From the NCBI GenBank assembly GCA_026986775.1, contig JALSNX010000018.1:46586-110585 (forward strand): a DNA stretch of 64,000 nt, given 5' to 3'. This DNA is from Caldifarciminota bacterium. GTDB lineage: Bacteria > Hydrothermota > Hydrothermia > UBA1063 > CAJXJZ01. Below the pieces are notes generated by a model, which had not been told where the DNA came from, did no database searches, and saw nothing but the letters and a program-made list of their open reading frames with translations. The translations under genes were made by a program, and so were the position numbers. Shown piece after piece: positions 36,433 through 45,237 of the stretch. Each line of letters begins with the position of its first letter. Within the stretch, counting starts at the first letter, position 1.

Positions 36433-37818
36433 CTACATCTTTTTTACATGCTTGACAATGTGGAGAACATTTTCATATTTATCCCACATAATCTCCAGGT
36501 CGTTAAATATCTGCTTAAATACTTTTAATTCCACCATTAGATTACCAAAATAATTTTCCACATAAATTTCATTAAGTTGCTGCCCAACCAACATTGACTG
36601 GGTATCATAGTTAATTCTGATGGACTTCCCTCTATACTTAAATTGTATTTCGTTTTCTCCTTTCTTAACCCTGCAACCAAGCAATCTGGCAAGCTCACCT
36701 ATAGGAACAAGTACTGTCTCTTCGCGCAAAAGAAGTGGGAGTTCGTAGGACTTGGACTCATATTTGTCCCATATGTAAACAAGTGACATGGATTTGGGTA
36801 GTATCACTGGTGTGACAAGGAATATAATTTCAGTTTCTTCACTGGTTGCAGTTTTAAGGCTGAAAAGTGAACCAAGAAGTGGTATTGATGAAAGAATAGG
36901 AATACCACTTTTCTTATAGCTTGTTTTAGAATTTATAAGACCTCCAAGGCCAACTGTTTCGCCTGAGCGTACTCTAACACTTGCATTCAAACTCTTACGT
37001 CTGATGGCTGGTATAGTATATCCTCCGATTTGAACAGCATTTGTCCAGTCAAGTTCACTTACATCAGGCTTTATGCTCAAATTTATGTAGTTTTTAAGAT
37101 CAATTGAAGGCGTTATTGTGAGATTTACACCATACTCTTTCCACTCAATTGCCACCTGCCCCATTCCAGCGGGCATCGTCACAGGAAATTCCCCGCCCAC
37201 GAAAAAGTTTGCGCTCTTGCCTTCAAGCGTTATTAGAGTGGGAGATGAAAGTATTCTCGCTTTTCCCCTTTCAACAAGAGCCCTTAGATTCATAACAACA
37301 GGACTGATTCTCTTAATAGGACCAACCTCAGTAAGGCCGGGGATAGGTATAGGATCTTCTTGAAGGTTAAGTGCATCAACCCATTGCACTCCAAGGTCCT
37401 TCTTAGAACTCTTTTTCATTTCAATAACATATACTTTTACTCCAATTGTTCGCTTACCTTCTGTTAAAATGCTTGGCGGATCAACAATTAGATTAAACTC
37501 AGATTCAAGTCCATCTCTTGTTTTAACAATTAAATTTGTAGCTCCTTTTTCTTTCGGAATCAAAAGGAGCTCATCCGGTGCAATAATATCAACTGTAACT
37601 ATATCTTCATTCCCTATAATTGCCCTTTTTAACATCGGTATTTTCATAACATGGGAAAAGCCTGTAACAAGACGCACAGTCGGAATGGGAGCCTCTTCTC
37701 CCACAATTGCTGTAGCTTCAGCAGAACCAACTTGATTCATACCTTCATCAACCGGGGGAATACCCTCTTCAGGTAATTGTGTTATCAGTAGACTCACTGC
37801 CATCAATATGCTTATCAT
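36433..37818 (-). CDS. rcpA: Tad secretin (RcpA/CpaC) with an extra C-terminal domain
   Basis: 461 residues with a signal peptide ([14 protein letters not shown]). A beta domain with [25 protein letters not shown] folding (about 50-110) is the pilus/BON-type N domain. The secretin core runs from about 120 to 350 with [27 protein letters not shown] and the final membrane region [30 protein letters not shown]. Residues 370-461 ([23 protein letters not shown]...[11 protein letters not shown]) read as a copper-amine-oxidase-N-like stalk domain, which secretins usually lack. It forms the outer-membrane pore for the Flp pilus. Confidence 0.86.
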   Translation of the reverse strand: MISILMAVSLLITQLPEEGIPPVDEGMNQVGSAEATAIVGEEAPIPTVRLVTGFSHVMKIPMLKRAIIGNEDIVTVDIIAPDELLLIPKEKGATNLIVKTRDGLESEFNLIVDPPSILTEGKRTIGVKVYVIEMKKSSKKDLGVQWVDALNLQEDPIPIPGLTEVGPIKRISPVVMNLRALVERGKARILSSPTLITLEGKSANFFVGGEFPVTMPAGMGQVAIEWKEYGVNLTITPSIDLKNYINLSIKPDVSELDWTNAVQIGGYTIPAIRRKSLNASVRVRSGETVGLGGLINSKTSYKKSGIPILSSIPLLGSLFSLKTATSEETEIIFLVTPVILPKSMSLVYIWDKYESKSYELPLLLREETVLVPIGELARLLGCRVKKGENEIQFKYRGKSIRINYDTQSMLVGQQLNEIYVENYFGNLMVELKVFKQIFNDLEIMWDKYENVLHIVKHVKKM

Positions 37819-39404
37819 CTTCCACCTCCCAAAGCTTTAATATAATAATTTGTTTTTGATAAATAGTATCTTGCTTCTGAATTTTTAGGGTCTAAAGAAA
37901 GCACCCTTTCGAAAATTGTTTTGGCTTCCTGATAATTTCCCTGATAAAATAAGGATTTTCCTCTTGCCATCAGGGCTTTTATATCCACCTTCGGTTTTTG
38001 AGCTTTTTTAGTAGTAATCTGGCGTTGCCTCTGCCTTTCTACAGTCTGTCTTGCTTTCCTCTGAGCTGCAATAGCCTTAAGCCTTTCATTTATTCTTTTA
38101 ATTGCAACGTTTGCTTCCTGATCATTCGGATACAGGTCTTTTATAGCCTGCCAGTATTTGAGGGCTGAATTATAACGCCCGAGTTTTTCAGCCTGTCTTG
38201 CCCTTATTCTGTAGTGCCTCACCACCCTGTCCACTCTTGCAAGAATCTGGGTGTAAACCATTTTTACCTGCCTATCAGTGGAATCAATAGCACGAGCGAG
38301 CACTATTTCATTGTATGCATCCTTCAGGAGATTCCTTCTAAGTTTCTCTTTAGCATTCTTTATATGAATTAAGAGCTCTTTATACGCACCACTCTGTTTT
38401 AACCTTAATCCGAAATTTATCCTCGGCATATCTCCTGCAAGTTCTATTACCTTTTCCCTGGGATCATATTTAGGTTTTGCTTCTACCACAATTGTATATC
38501 GTCCTGGCTCAAGATTAAAAACAAAACTTCCATCTCTCCTAACCTTTACCTCTTTTCCTGTTTCTTTAATATAGGCCTTGCCAAAACTTATAGGCAGACC
38601 CGTTTCACTGTCATATATCTTTCCAAACACAACAATTTCTGCCTTCTTTCTCTTTCTTCTCTTTCTTGGAGCAAGAAACCTTTCATATCTAAGTCCAGCC
38701 TCAAAGTAATCTATTTTGATATATGAAAATGTATAGTCTGCGTACTTGAAGTTAATTACGGCCTCAAGTCCTGGCATAAATCTTACACCAAGCCCTATAT
38801 TTCTTTTTTTACTGGGCATAAAACCTTCCCAGTATATTCCAAGAGCGTTAAATGGTCTAAGTTCCACACCCCAGAAGCCACCAAGCGTTGCTATTTCTGA
38901 ATAGTTCCACGCAAACTTTCCAAGTCCAAGTCCACCTGTAATGGTGAGAAAGTCACTGATATGTCTCGTTAAACCGAGATACAGTGGTACTCTTGATATA
39001 GCTGAAGCTACTGTATCAGATGGTGTACCCTCCGACTGAATTTTTGAATCTTTTAGAAATGCATTATCTATTCCGAAAGTGATTGAGGGAAGATTACCCT
39101 GTTCACGGAGCAGAGTATATTTTAAATTCAACAAAATCCCATAATCAGCTGCATATCCCAGACTGCCCTGAAAATTTCCCAAACCCCCACCAAATACTAT
39201 GCCAAAGCTTCCTGGAAAAACCCCTTTATACCTCGTTGAAATTCCGTTACTCTCTATTTTACCTGCCGTAAACAGCCCAAAATCAATAACAGGCTTATCA
39301 GACGAAAATGATACGCCCAATGGGACATCCATCATATTACCAGGCATTATCTGAGCACTTAAAATTCCCACCAAAATCACTAAACCCACAAAAACCTTTT
39401 TCAT
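37815..39404 (-). CDS. Outer-membrane barrel, carboxypeptidase-regulatory-like and TPR protein of the tad locus
   Basis: 529 residues from the ATG at 39404, seven bases after AAGGAGG. Signal peptide MKKVFVGLVILVGILSAQ. Residues 25-255 are alternating strands like a PorV/OmpA-type barrel (GVSFSSDKPVIDFGLF... AGLRYERFL). A basic linker RKRRKRKK leads to a carboxypeptidase-regulatory-like beta domain at about 265-335 (GKIYDSETGLPISFGKAYI, PGRYTIVVEAK). The rest is a helical coiled stretch ending in a TPR unit (LFYQGNYQEAKTIFERVLSLDPKNSEARYYLSK). Such a protein can replace TadD, the TPR pilotin, for secretin assembly; that is inference. Confidence 0.7.
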   Translation of the reverse strand: MKKVFVGLVILVGILSAQIMPGNMMDVPLGVSFSSDKPVIDFGLFTAGKIESNGISTRYKGVFPGSFGIVFGGGLGNFQGSLGYAADYGILLNLKYTLLREQGNLPSITFGIDNAFLKDSKIQSEGTPSDTVASAISRVPLYLGLTRHISDFLTITGGLGLGKFAWNYSEIATLGGFWGVELRPFNALGIYWEGFMPSKKRNIGLGVRFMPGLEAVINFKYADYTFSYIKIDYFEAGLRYERFLAPRKRRKRKKAEIVVFGKIYDSETGLPISFGKAYIKETGKEVKVRRDGSFVFNLEPGRYTIVVEAKPKYDPREKVIELAGDMPRINFGLRLKQSGAYKELLIHIKNAKEKLRRNLLKDAYNEIVLARAIDSTDRQVKMVYTQILARVDRVVRHYRIRARQAEKLGRYNSALKYWQAIKDLYPNDQEANVAIKRINERLKAIAAQRKARQTVERQRQRQITTKKAQKPKVDIKALMARGKSLFYQGNYQEAKTIFERVLSLDPKNSEARYYLSKTNYYIKALGGGR

Positions 39405-39420
39405 GAAAACCTCCTTTTTA

Positions 39421-40350
39421 TCACTGACTCGGCCTGACATTGTAAAGATAATTAAGCAAAATAGTCCCAAAAATTATTAGAAAAATAGTTGGCAAAATCA
39501 ATAAAATCATAGGGAAAGTAATTTTAACCGGTGCCTTCTGTGCTTTCTCTTCTGCATTCTCCCAGCGTTTATTTCTGAGGTCCTCTGCTACAGAACTCAA
39601 TGTTTGCGAAATAGGCACTCCAAGTTTTTCACCATACATCAACATAGCCACCATTCTCTTAATATCTTTATGTCCCGTGCGCTCACCTATCCTTGCAAGC
39701 GCCTCCATCCTCGGAGACCCTAGGAAAATTTCTTGAAGCGCTATCTCAAACTCCTCCTTAATAGGTCCTTCTTTAAATCTTTTGGTAGTGAATTGAAAAG
39801 CAGCATTAGGTGCAAGACCTGCTTTAACACTTGTTACCAGCTGATCAAGAAAATCAGGAAGTTGTTTGTCAATAATCTCATGCCTACGCTTTATTGCACC
39901 ACTCAGAGTTAAATCGGGAAGGAAAAAGCCGGCTATACCCGTAATAAGTCCCAGAATAATTGACTTTCCCAGCGGTTGCTTAAATATAATATTTACCACC
40001 AGTCCACCAAGTAGCCCGATAAATATAAAACCACCAAACTTCTGAGCTAAAAATCTTCCCACAGAAGTATCGTACTCACCTGCCATAATGAGCCTTTTTT
40101 CTATTGATTCAAAATACATGGAAGGCAGAACTTTTTTGAGTATAGGTTGAAACTTCTGAGATATAAAGAACCCAATACGCTCGGTAAAGCTTTCCATCTC
40201 AAATGACACTGCTTCACGTCTTCTTAAGGCAGTCCTCGCTCTCATGCGTTCTATTCTCTTTCTAACATCCACTTCTCTCTCTGAAGGAACAAGCGCAAGG
40301 ACAAGAAACATTATAAAACCTACTATGCTGATAAACAGTAATCCAAGCAT
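39421..40350 (-). CDS. tadC: Tad inner-membrane platform protein TadC
   Basis: 309 residues with helices at about 3-20, 110-150 and 280-300. The T2SF domain holds DKQLPDFLDQLVTSVKAGLAPNAAFQ and later RTGHKDIKRMVAMLMYGEKLGVPISQTL, the GspF/TadC motif pair. It forms, with TadB, the inner-membrane base on which TadA acts. It lies 15 bases downstream of tadB, the standard order. Confidence 0.92.
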   Translation of the reverse strand: MLGLLFISIVGFIMFLVLALVPSEREVDVRKRIERMRARTALRRREAVSFEMESFTERIGFFISQKFQPILKKVLPSMYFESIEKRLIMAGEYDTSVGRFLAQKFGGFIFIGLLGGLVVNIIFKQPLGKSIILGLITGIAGFFLPDLTLSGAIKRRHEIIDKQLPDFLDQLVTSVKAGLAPNAAFQFTTKRFKEGPIKEEFEIALQEIFLGSPRMEALARIGERTGHKDIKRMVAMLMYGEKLGVPISQTLSSVAEDLRNKRWENAEEKAQKAPVKITFPMILLILPTIFLIIFGTILLNYLYNVRPSQ

Positions 40351-40364
40351 GTTATCACCTCACT

Positions 40365-41213
40365 TTAGTACTCAATTGTTATAATCTTCTTAATCCATAT
40401 GAATGCTATAGCAATTAAGAGGAAACATACGCCATTAATTACAAGTCCAAGAGGAGTAGAAATCATTGGCCGGAATAAGTCCCTTTGTGTAAGCCATAAC
40501 ATAAACTCTATAAAAAATGGTAATACGGTGATCACATATGCGGAAATTCGTCCTTCTGCTGTAAGAGCCTGGATTCTTCTTTTAAGTTTCCGACGGAGAG
40601 TTATCGTCTCTGCTACATGGTCCAGCACTTCTGATAAATTACCTCCTGTTTGTAATTGTATCACTACGGCAGATGTGAATGTTTTCAGGCTTTCACTTTC
40701 AGGAACTTCTTCTTCAAGTTTCTTAAAAGCATCTTTAAGCGTGCCCCCCAACCTAACATCTCTAAGCATTGCTCTTATTTTATCGCGAAAAGGAGATTCT
40801 ATCTGGTCTGCCACAAGTTCAAGTCCCTGCATAAAACCAAGGCCTGCTTTAAGAGAGTTTGCCAAAAGATGTGCTGCATCTTCAAGTTGCCCCTCAAAAA
40901 TATCCAGCCATTTCTCTCTCAAATTAACCAGGAAAGCTCTGATTCCAACATAAGCTAGTCCTTCAAGAAAAACAATCATTATGATCTTGTTGAGTACAGG
41001 ACCAAAAGCAAAATAAACAAATACAGCTACAAGAGAATACACAACCAACTTAAAGTAAAAAATCTGTTCCTTTGTCTTAAAGAACAGGATATTTCCCGCA
41101 GGGGTACCAGCCTCTTTTTTGACTACTCCTGATATAGACTGCAGTACAATGTACACGATCACAGCCCCTGTAAGCGAGGCCATAACCGCTACAAGAAGGA
41201 GCATCCCATTCAT
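40365..41213 (-). CDS. tadB: Tad inner-membrane platform protein TadB
   Basis: 282 residues; two N-terminal helices (about 4-24 and 53-90) and two C-terminal ones (223-240 and 255-275) flank the T2SF domain (FEGQLEDAAHLLANSLKAGLGFMQGLELV, then TGGNLSEVLDHVAETITLRRKLKRRIQALTAEGR). The TGGNLSE and ALTAEGR motifs are typical of TadB. RBS AGGAGAG lies nine bases upstream. Confidence 0.93.
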   Translation of the reverse strand: MNGMLLLVAVMASLTGAVIVYIVLQSISGVVKKEAGTPAGNILFFKTKEQIFYFKLVVYSLVAVFVYFAFGPVLNKIIMIVFLEGLAYVGIRAFLVNLREKWLDIFEGQLEDAAHLLANSLKAGLGFMQGLELVADQIESPFRDKIRAMLRDVRLGGTLKDAFKKLEEEVPESESLKTFTSAVVIQLQTGGNLSEVLDHVAETITLRRKLKRRIQALTAEGRISAYVITVLPFFIEFMLWLTQRDLFRPMISTPLGLVINGVCFLLIAIAFIWIKKIITIEY

Positions 41214-41231
41214 ATCAATTCTCTCCTATAA

Positions 41232-42290
41232 CTATTTTCCACATTTGCCACCCGGGCAACCAATTTTATCGAGTAACTGCTTTATCTGATCAGGGGATAC
41301 TCCACCCTGTTGGAGCTGGGGCATATACTTGCTTGCCTGTTTCAAGATTGAGTTAATATCAATACCTTTGGGTAATAAAGTACCGCCACGTGGAGCTCCT
41401 GAACTTTTCAACTTATATACACTTCCTGTAGACGTGACCTTATAAACATCTCTCACTATACCACCATGTGCTCCACCATATACTTCTATATAGTTATATG
41501 TAATCCTTCTGCGACGTGTCTTAAGACCCAGATACTTTTTTAAGATATCGTATGTGTTGACAGCTTTAAGAGGCACATACTCCTTTTCGCCAATAGGCTT
41601 CGGCACCACGTAAAGCGTGGCTATCCTCTGCAGCAGAAGCAGATCCTGAGCCGTATCAGGAGAAACCGCAAAAGTTATTGTACTTGCCCCACCAGGAGCC
41701 GAGAGTTGTTCCATTAATCCCTGCTTGGAAGATGATGAAACTGTTGGCATAGGTAATTTCTGTCCAACAGCGAGTACAAGCATGTTTTCAAAAGGAACTA
41801 TAACCGTTGGTTTTCTTACTATACCAGGGACATACTGACTGACAAGGTCTGGCTCAAGAACAGCATAGAGGTCCACCACATCTCCTGGAATTATAAGTCC
41901 AGCTGCACCGGTAAGCATGTTAACATTTATAGTCACAGTTCTATATCCTGAGGGAATGAGGGCTGATAAGCCCCTTACCTGGGCTATATCCACTATAAGG
42001 TCAGATTGGATTTGAGTTCCAGCTTTTATAGGAACAAGAGATACTTTTCCTACAACATCTTCTATACTCTTATAAGTACCAGGCTGTAAAAAAGCTTTCG
42101 GAACCTTGCTTATTTCAATCATATCTTGAGTAATCACACTACGAGCTGGTATATCTGTAGCTGCCACAACTACCGTTTCCATCTCAAACCCCTTGAGTTT
42201 CTTACTCTCTATACTCCGCATGTAACTGATAGTGAATACGCCAGTAAGTACGGCGAAGAATAGCGCAACGAATAACAAACGCTTGTTCAT
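41232..42290 (-). CDS. cpaB: Flp pilus assembly protein CpaB/RcpC
   Basis: 352 residues. An N-terminal anchor (RLLFVALFFAVLTGVFTISYM) is followed by an SAF domain (VVAATDIPARSVITQDMIEISKVP) and the RcpC beta domain (GYRTVTINVNMLTGAAGLIIPGDVVDLYAV). This is the periplasmic CpaB/RcpC partner of the secretin. The C-terminus adds about 100 residues, Gly- and Pro-rich, ending CPGGKCGK. Overlaps the prepilin peptidase stop as ATGA. Confidence 0.9.
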   Translation of the reverse strand: MNKRLLFVALFFAVLTGVFTISYMRSIESKKLKGFEMETVVVAATDIPARSVITQDMIEISKVPKAFLQPGTYKSIEDVVGKVSLVPIKAGTQIQSDLIVDIAQVRGLSALIPSGYRTVTINVNMLTGAAGLIIPGDVVDLYAVLEPDLVSQYVPGIVRKPTVIVPFENMLVLAVGQKLPMPTVSSSSKQGLMEQLSAPGGASTITFAVSPDTAQDLLLLQRIATLYVVPKPIGEKEYVPLKAVNTYDILKKYLGLKTRRRRITYNYIEVYGGAHGGIVRDVYKVTSTGSVYKLKSSGAPRGGTLLPKGIDINSILKQASKYMPQLQQGGVSPDQIKQLLDKIGCPGGKCGK

Positions 42291-42886
42291 TTAATCCCTC
42301 CTTGTTCTATAATTAAATAAAGGCTGATCATTATGTTTGAAAAACCAAGAAATACTCCATATTTTATCCTATGGAGTACTTTTTTATTCTTTTCTCTTTT
42401 TTTCTTTTCTCCTCCAGCAGGTATAAATACTCCTCCTGAAATTACAGATAGTTTAAGAACAGTTGATATATACTTAATACTCTTTCTGAATATTTCTATA
42501 AGATCTCTTACGCCCCTGAGCATAATCTTTCCTATCCCTAATCTTCTAACAATAGCATAAATTAAAATTAAAATCCCAGCAATAGCAAATGCAAGTAACA
42601 GGAATCTCGCACCCACAATTGCACCTGTAGCCATTGCAAATTTTACATCTCCTGCGCCCATTCCTCCTGATACAAAAAACGGGAACATAATTATAAAGCC
42701 AACCACAATACCCGCAATAGAAGAGAATAAGTTATCCTGAGAAATGGCAATTATGATACCAATCAAAAGCCCGGAAAAATTCAGCCAATTGTAGATCTTT
42801 CCAAATCTGTAGTCTGTATAGATAGAAATAAAAGACAACACTATAAGCAATAAAAAATTTACTGTGTGTAGTGATATATCACGCAT
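42287..42886 (-). CDS. tadV: A24 prepilin peptidase TadV/CpaA
   Basis: 199 residues, about six hydrophobic segments. The first catalytic Asp is in YTDYRFGKIYNWL, and the second in the GxGD motif GGMGAGDVKFAMATGA. It cleaves the G|A-x-A-V-E-Y leaders of the three Flp pilins and the TadE-like proteins. The C-terminal helix is followed by a Lys-rich loop (KKKREKNKK). It starts two bases after the lipoprotein stop. Confidence 0.9.
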   Translation of the reverse strand: MRDISLHTVNFLLLIVLSFISIYTDYRFGKIYNWLNFSGLLIGIIIAISQDNLFSSIAGIVVGFIIMFPFFVSGGMGAGDVKFAMATGAIVGARFLLLAFAIAGILILIYAIVRRLGIGKIMLRGVRDLIEIFRKSIKYISTVLKLSVISGGVFIPAGGEKKKREKNKKVLHRIKYGVFLGFSNIMISLYLIIEQGGIK

Positions 42887-42888
42887 AA

Positions 42889-43461
42889 TCAGTTAACAGT
42901 CCATTTATAATATACCACAGTAGAATGAGGAACATCCCATGTTATTTTATTGCCCAATTCGTCTTCTCCCTCAAAATGTATTCTTTCCTGAAATGTAATA
43001 AAAAGCGAGTCGGGCAAGCCATTAAAGAAAGGAATGAGCGAACTTGCTGCTTTATATATTACATCAAAGGACACTGTATAAAGATTGGCTGTTGCCTCTT
43101 CCCCGGGTGGGATAAGCAAATTAAATCCTCCATCCAGAGGCCCTAAATCAAGTGTGTCACCATAATTTGTTGTGACAGATACATACTCAATTCTGTAATG
43201 TTGTATATCCGCCCATCTGCCTCCATACATTTCTTTAAAAGTAAACTTAACAGGTGGGGGTACAGTATAATCTACATCATCAAGACTGTATGTCCCTGTT
43301 CCTGAGTCATAATGCACCGAAGCATTAACCATTAAGCTCTGGTTCTCTGGGTCCACTTTTACAAGCCTGACCTCAGCCTTGGGATAAAACGGATTGTTAT
43401 TACATCCCGTTGCCAGCAGAAATCCACCAATAACCACTAACAGTAACAGCGTCTTCTTCAT
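42889..43461 (-). CDS. Tad-locus lipoprotein, unknown function
   Basis: 190 residues; signal peptide with lipobox LLATGC (Cys20). The mature part is all-beta with alternating strands (VRLVKVDPENQSLMVNASVHY) suggesting an immunoglobulin-like or Big-type fold. First gene of the tad operon, with its own promoter. Lipoproteins at this position often act as secretin pilotin or surface component, but no family was recognised. Confidence 0.65.
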   Translation of the reverse strand: MKKTLLLLVVIGGFLLATGCNNNPFYPKAEVRLVKVDPENQSLMVNASVHYDSGTGTYSLDDVDYTVPPPVKFTFKEMYGGRWADIQHYRIEYVSVTTNYGDTLDLGPLDGGFNLLIPPGEEATANLYTVSFDVIYKAASSLIPFFNGLPDSLFITFQERIHFEGEDELGNKITWDVPHSTVVYYKWTVN

Positions 43462-43485
43462 ATCGTCTCCTCCTTTTGATGTAAA

Positions 43486-43514
43486 TTTATATCATAAAAC
43501 ACACGATTAGTCAA
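43486..43514 (-). promoter_or_regulatory. Promoter of the main tad operon
   Basis: Minus strand -35 TTGACT (43514-43509), 17-base spacer, -10 TATAAA (43491-43486), 25 bases before the lipoprotein ATG. Confidence 0.72.
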
Positions 43515-43526
43515 GTTTGTTTATGC

Positions 43527-43560
43527 AAAAAAAAAGGGGGCATAATGCCCCCTTTTTTTT
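43527..43560 (-). terminator. Terminator of the third flp gene
   Basis: GGGGGCAT-AATGCCCCC stem flanked by an A run and a T run (A9/T9), so it can act on both strands. It separates the single-gene flp unit from the tad operon promoter. Confidence 0.9.
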
Positions 43561-43569
43561 GCTACCAAA

Positions 43570-43752
43570 TCAATGATTGAATTGAACCGTTGAGACTGTC
43601 TCAAGTGAACGGAACATCGCTGCAATAATTCTCGTCACCTGCATACCCAGTTTCTGGAAAGCAAGGAATGAGACAAGAGCAATGAGCCCTACAATCATTG
43701 CATATTCTACTGCGGTTGCACCTTCTTCTTCCATTATAAATCTTTTAATCAT
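43570..43752 (-). CDS. flp: Flp-type pilin, 60 residues (probably the major pilin)
   Basis: MEEEGATAVEYAMIVGLIALV has the Tad cleavage and Glu5 motif, followed by a continuous hydrophobic helix and a short hydrophilic end (RSLETVSTVQFNH), close to canonical Flp1. GGAGGTG lies seven bases upstream. It is transcribed alone from a strong promoter and ends at an excellent terminator, as expected of the major pilin made in bulk. Confidence 0.9.
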   Translation of the reverse strand: MIKRFIMEEEGATAVEYAMIVGLIALVSFLAFQKLGMQVTRIIAAMFRSLETVSTVQFNH

Positions 43753-43780
43753 AATAACACCTCCTTTTTTTACTGGTTAT

Positions 43781-43809
43781 AATATACACTTTAACCATGG
43801 TTTTGTCAA
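43781..43809 (-). promoter_or_regulatory. Promoter of the third flp gene
   Basis: Minus strand -35 TTGACA (43809-43804), 17-base spacer, -10 TATATT (43786-43781). The -35 region TTTGACAAAAC resembles the other flp promoter. Confidence 0.75.
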
Positions 43810-43834
43810 ATACATTTTAAGTATACTTTATATA

Positions 43835-43858
43835 AAAACAGACTTAAAAATCTGTTTT
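43835..43858 (-). terminator. Probable terminator downstream of the membrane-protein gene
   Basis: AAAACAGA...TCTGTTTT stem with an eight-base loop just after the stop at 43867. It ends in T-rich sequence on the minus strand. Confidence 0.6.
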
Positions 43859-43866
43859 GCCTGTAA

Positions 43867-45237
43867 TTACTTGGATTCTTTATAGCCATTACATCTATTT
43901 CTCCAGATACTACATTCGGGATATATATGTTCAATTTTTAGACACTCCTTACAGTATCTGCTTATATTTTCTAAAGAATCCGTGGGAAACAAAATATAAT
44001 CAGGCCTTAAAATATTTAAAACTTCAGCACAGGGGCTCCTTTGAGCAAGGAAATCAAAATAGGCTCTAATTATTGAATCAGTCTGGCTTAATGTCGCATC
44101 AACAGAAAACTTATATCTTCCGCCTGTGGCAAAGTAAAGATATGGAACCCACGCTTGTCTGCTGAGCACTCTGCTTCCTTCTGGTAATTTCCTGATTTCT
44201 TCTTCACACCCAAATGGGTGGTTTTCCCTTACAAAGTATGTGCGAAAAGAGGGTGGACGGAAAAGGGCATATATCATGATCGCCACAATCCATCCCGGCT
44301 TTTTCGCTATTTCCATCTCATACTTTAGCAAATTGCCTTTTTTGATCAATGAATGGGACACGATCTGGGGGAAAGTAAAGATGGCATAAAAAGGTAAAAA
44401 ACGTCTAAATGCAATAGACATAAATAACAGTATTAAATCTGCAATCATAACAGAAATTCTTATTTTGTGTACAATAACATAGGCAACTATAACGCTGTAT
44501 ATAATAGTTAGTACGCCCAAAAAACTTTTTATATCCAATGGCAACCATTCCTCCATGCCCCTCAGCACGTAACTCTGCGATGCGAGATTCTTGTAAATAA
44601 TAAATCCTGAATGTGGTAAAAATAAAGGAACAGCAGATAATGCTAAATAGGGAATAAACTTTAACAAACTTTTCAGTGGTACTTCAAAAAGTATATATAC
44701 TGCGATTAAACAAATTCCAATAACATAACTTCCATGCAAAAAAGACCACACAAATGTGGCAAATGACATAACTTTTATATCATTCTTATAAAAACCATAA
44801 ACAACAAATAAAAATAGTAATAATGCAAAGAGATTGGGACGCAGTGCAGTTCCAGGAAGCACCAATAGTATGTAAACAGGCAGTACTAAAATATAACTTA
44901 ATGGATTTACCTTGAAAAAAAGAAATGGCAGATAAAAAAGTAAAATAAGTATAAAAATCTTCGTTACAATAACACCCTGATAGCCCCAGTTTCTATAAAG
45001 AATGTAAAATATATCATCTGCCAGCCATGAGGACCTTTTAAGAGGCCTTGAAGGGAGATAAGAGAATGGATTTTGTGTCACAATATGTCCTGAATCTACA
45101 TCCATTTTACCAAGTACAATATGCTGCCAGAGAAGATACCCACTTTCCACGGGATATTTCAGTTGAAACGATAAAAAGAAGACAATGATGAGCTCAATAA
45201 TAGAAGGTAAAAAATAGATATGTAACCTCTTTATCAT
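43867..45237 (-). CDS. Polytopic membrane protein with soluble tail, intact relative of the 673-2196 pseudogene
   Basis: 456 residues, about ten hydrophobic segments in the first 330, then a roughly 110-residue soluble domain (PSFRTYFVRENHPFGCEEEIRKLP...YPECSIWRN). Layout and the early conserved NPFSYLP segment match uncharacterised membrane proteins related to dolichyl-phosphate-mannose-dependent glycosyltransferases, with the same architecture as the broken gene at 673-2196. The soluble part contains several Cys near the end. Overlaps the DUF4175 stop as ATGA. Function unknown. Confidence 0.65.
   Translation of the reverse strand: MIKRLHIYFLPSIIELIIVFFLSFQLKYPVESGYLLWQHIVLGKMDVDSGHIVTQNPFSYLPSRPLKRSSWLADDIFYILYRNWGYQGVIVTKIFILILLFYLPFLFFKVNPLSYILVLPVYILLVLPGTALRPNLFALLLFLFVVYGFYKNDIKVMSFATFVWSFLHGSYVIGICLIAVYILFEVPLKSLLKFIPYLALSAVPLFLPHSGFIIYKNLASQSYVLRGMEEWLPLDIKSFLGVLTIIYSVIVAYVIVHKIRISVMIADLILLFMSIAFRRFLPFYAIFTFPQIVSHSLIKKGNLLKYEMEIAKKPGWIVAIMIYALFRPPSFRTYFVRENHPFGCEEEIRKLPEGSRVLSRQAWVPYLYFATGGRYKFSVDATLSQTDSIIRAYFDFLAQRSPCAEVLNILRPDYILFPTDSLENISRYCKECLKIEHIYPECSIWRNRCNGYKESK

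Noticed and set aside
40399..40953. Plus-strand open frame of 184 codons over tadB
   Set aside because: Antisense shadow; the tadB reading has clear family motifs.
43527..43560. A/T-run hairpin as a repeat or CRISPR element
   Set aside because: Single copy, and position and structure are those of a terminator.
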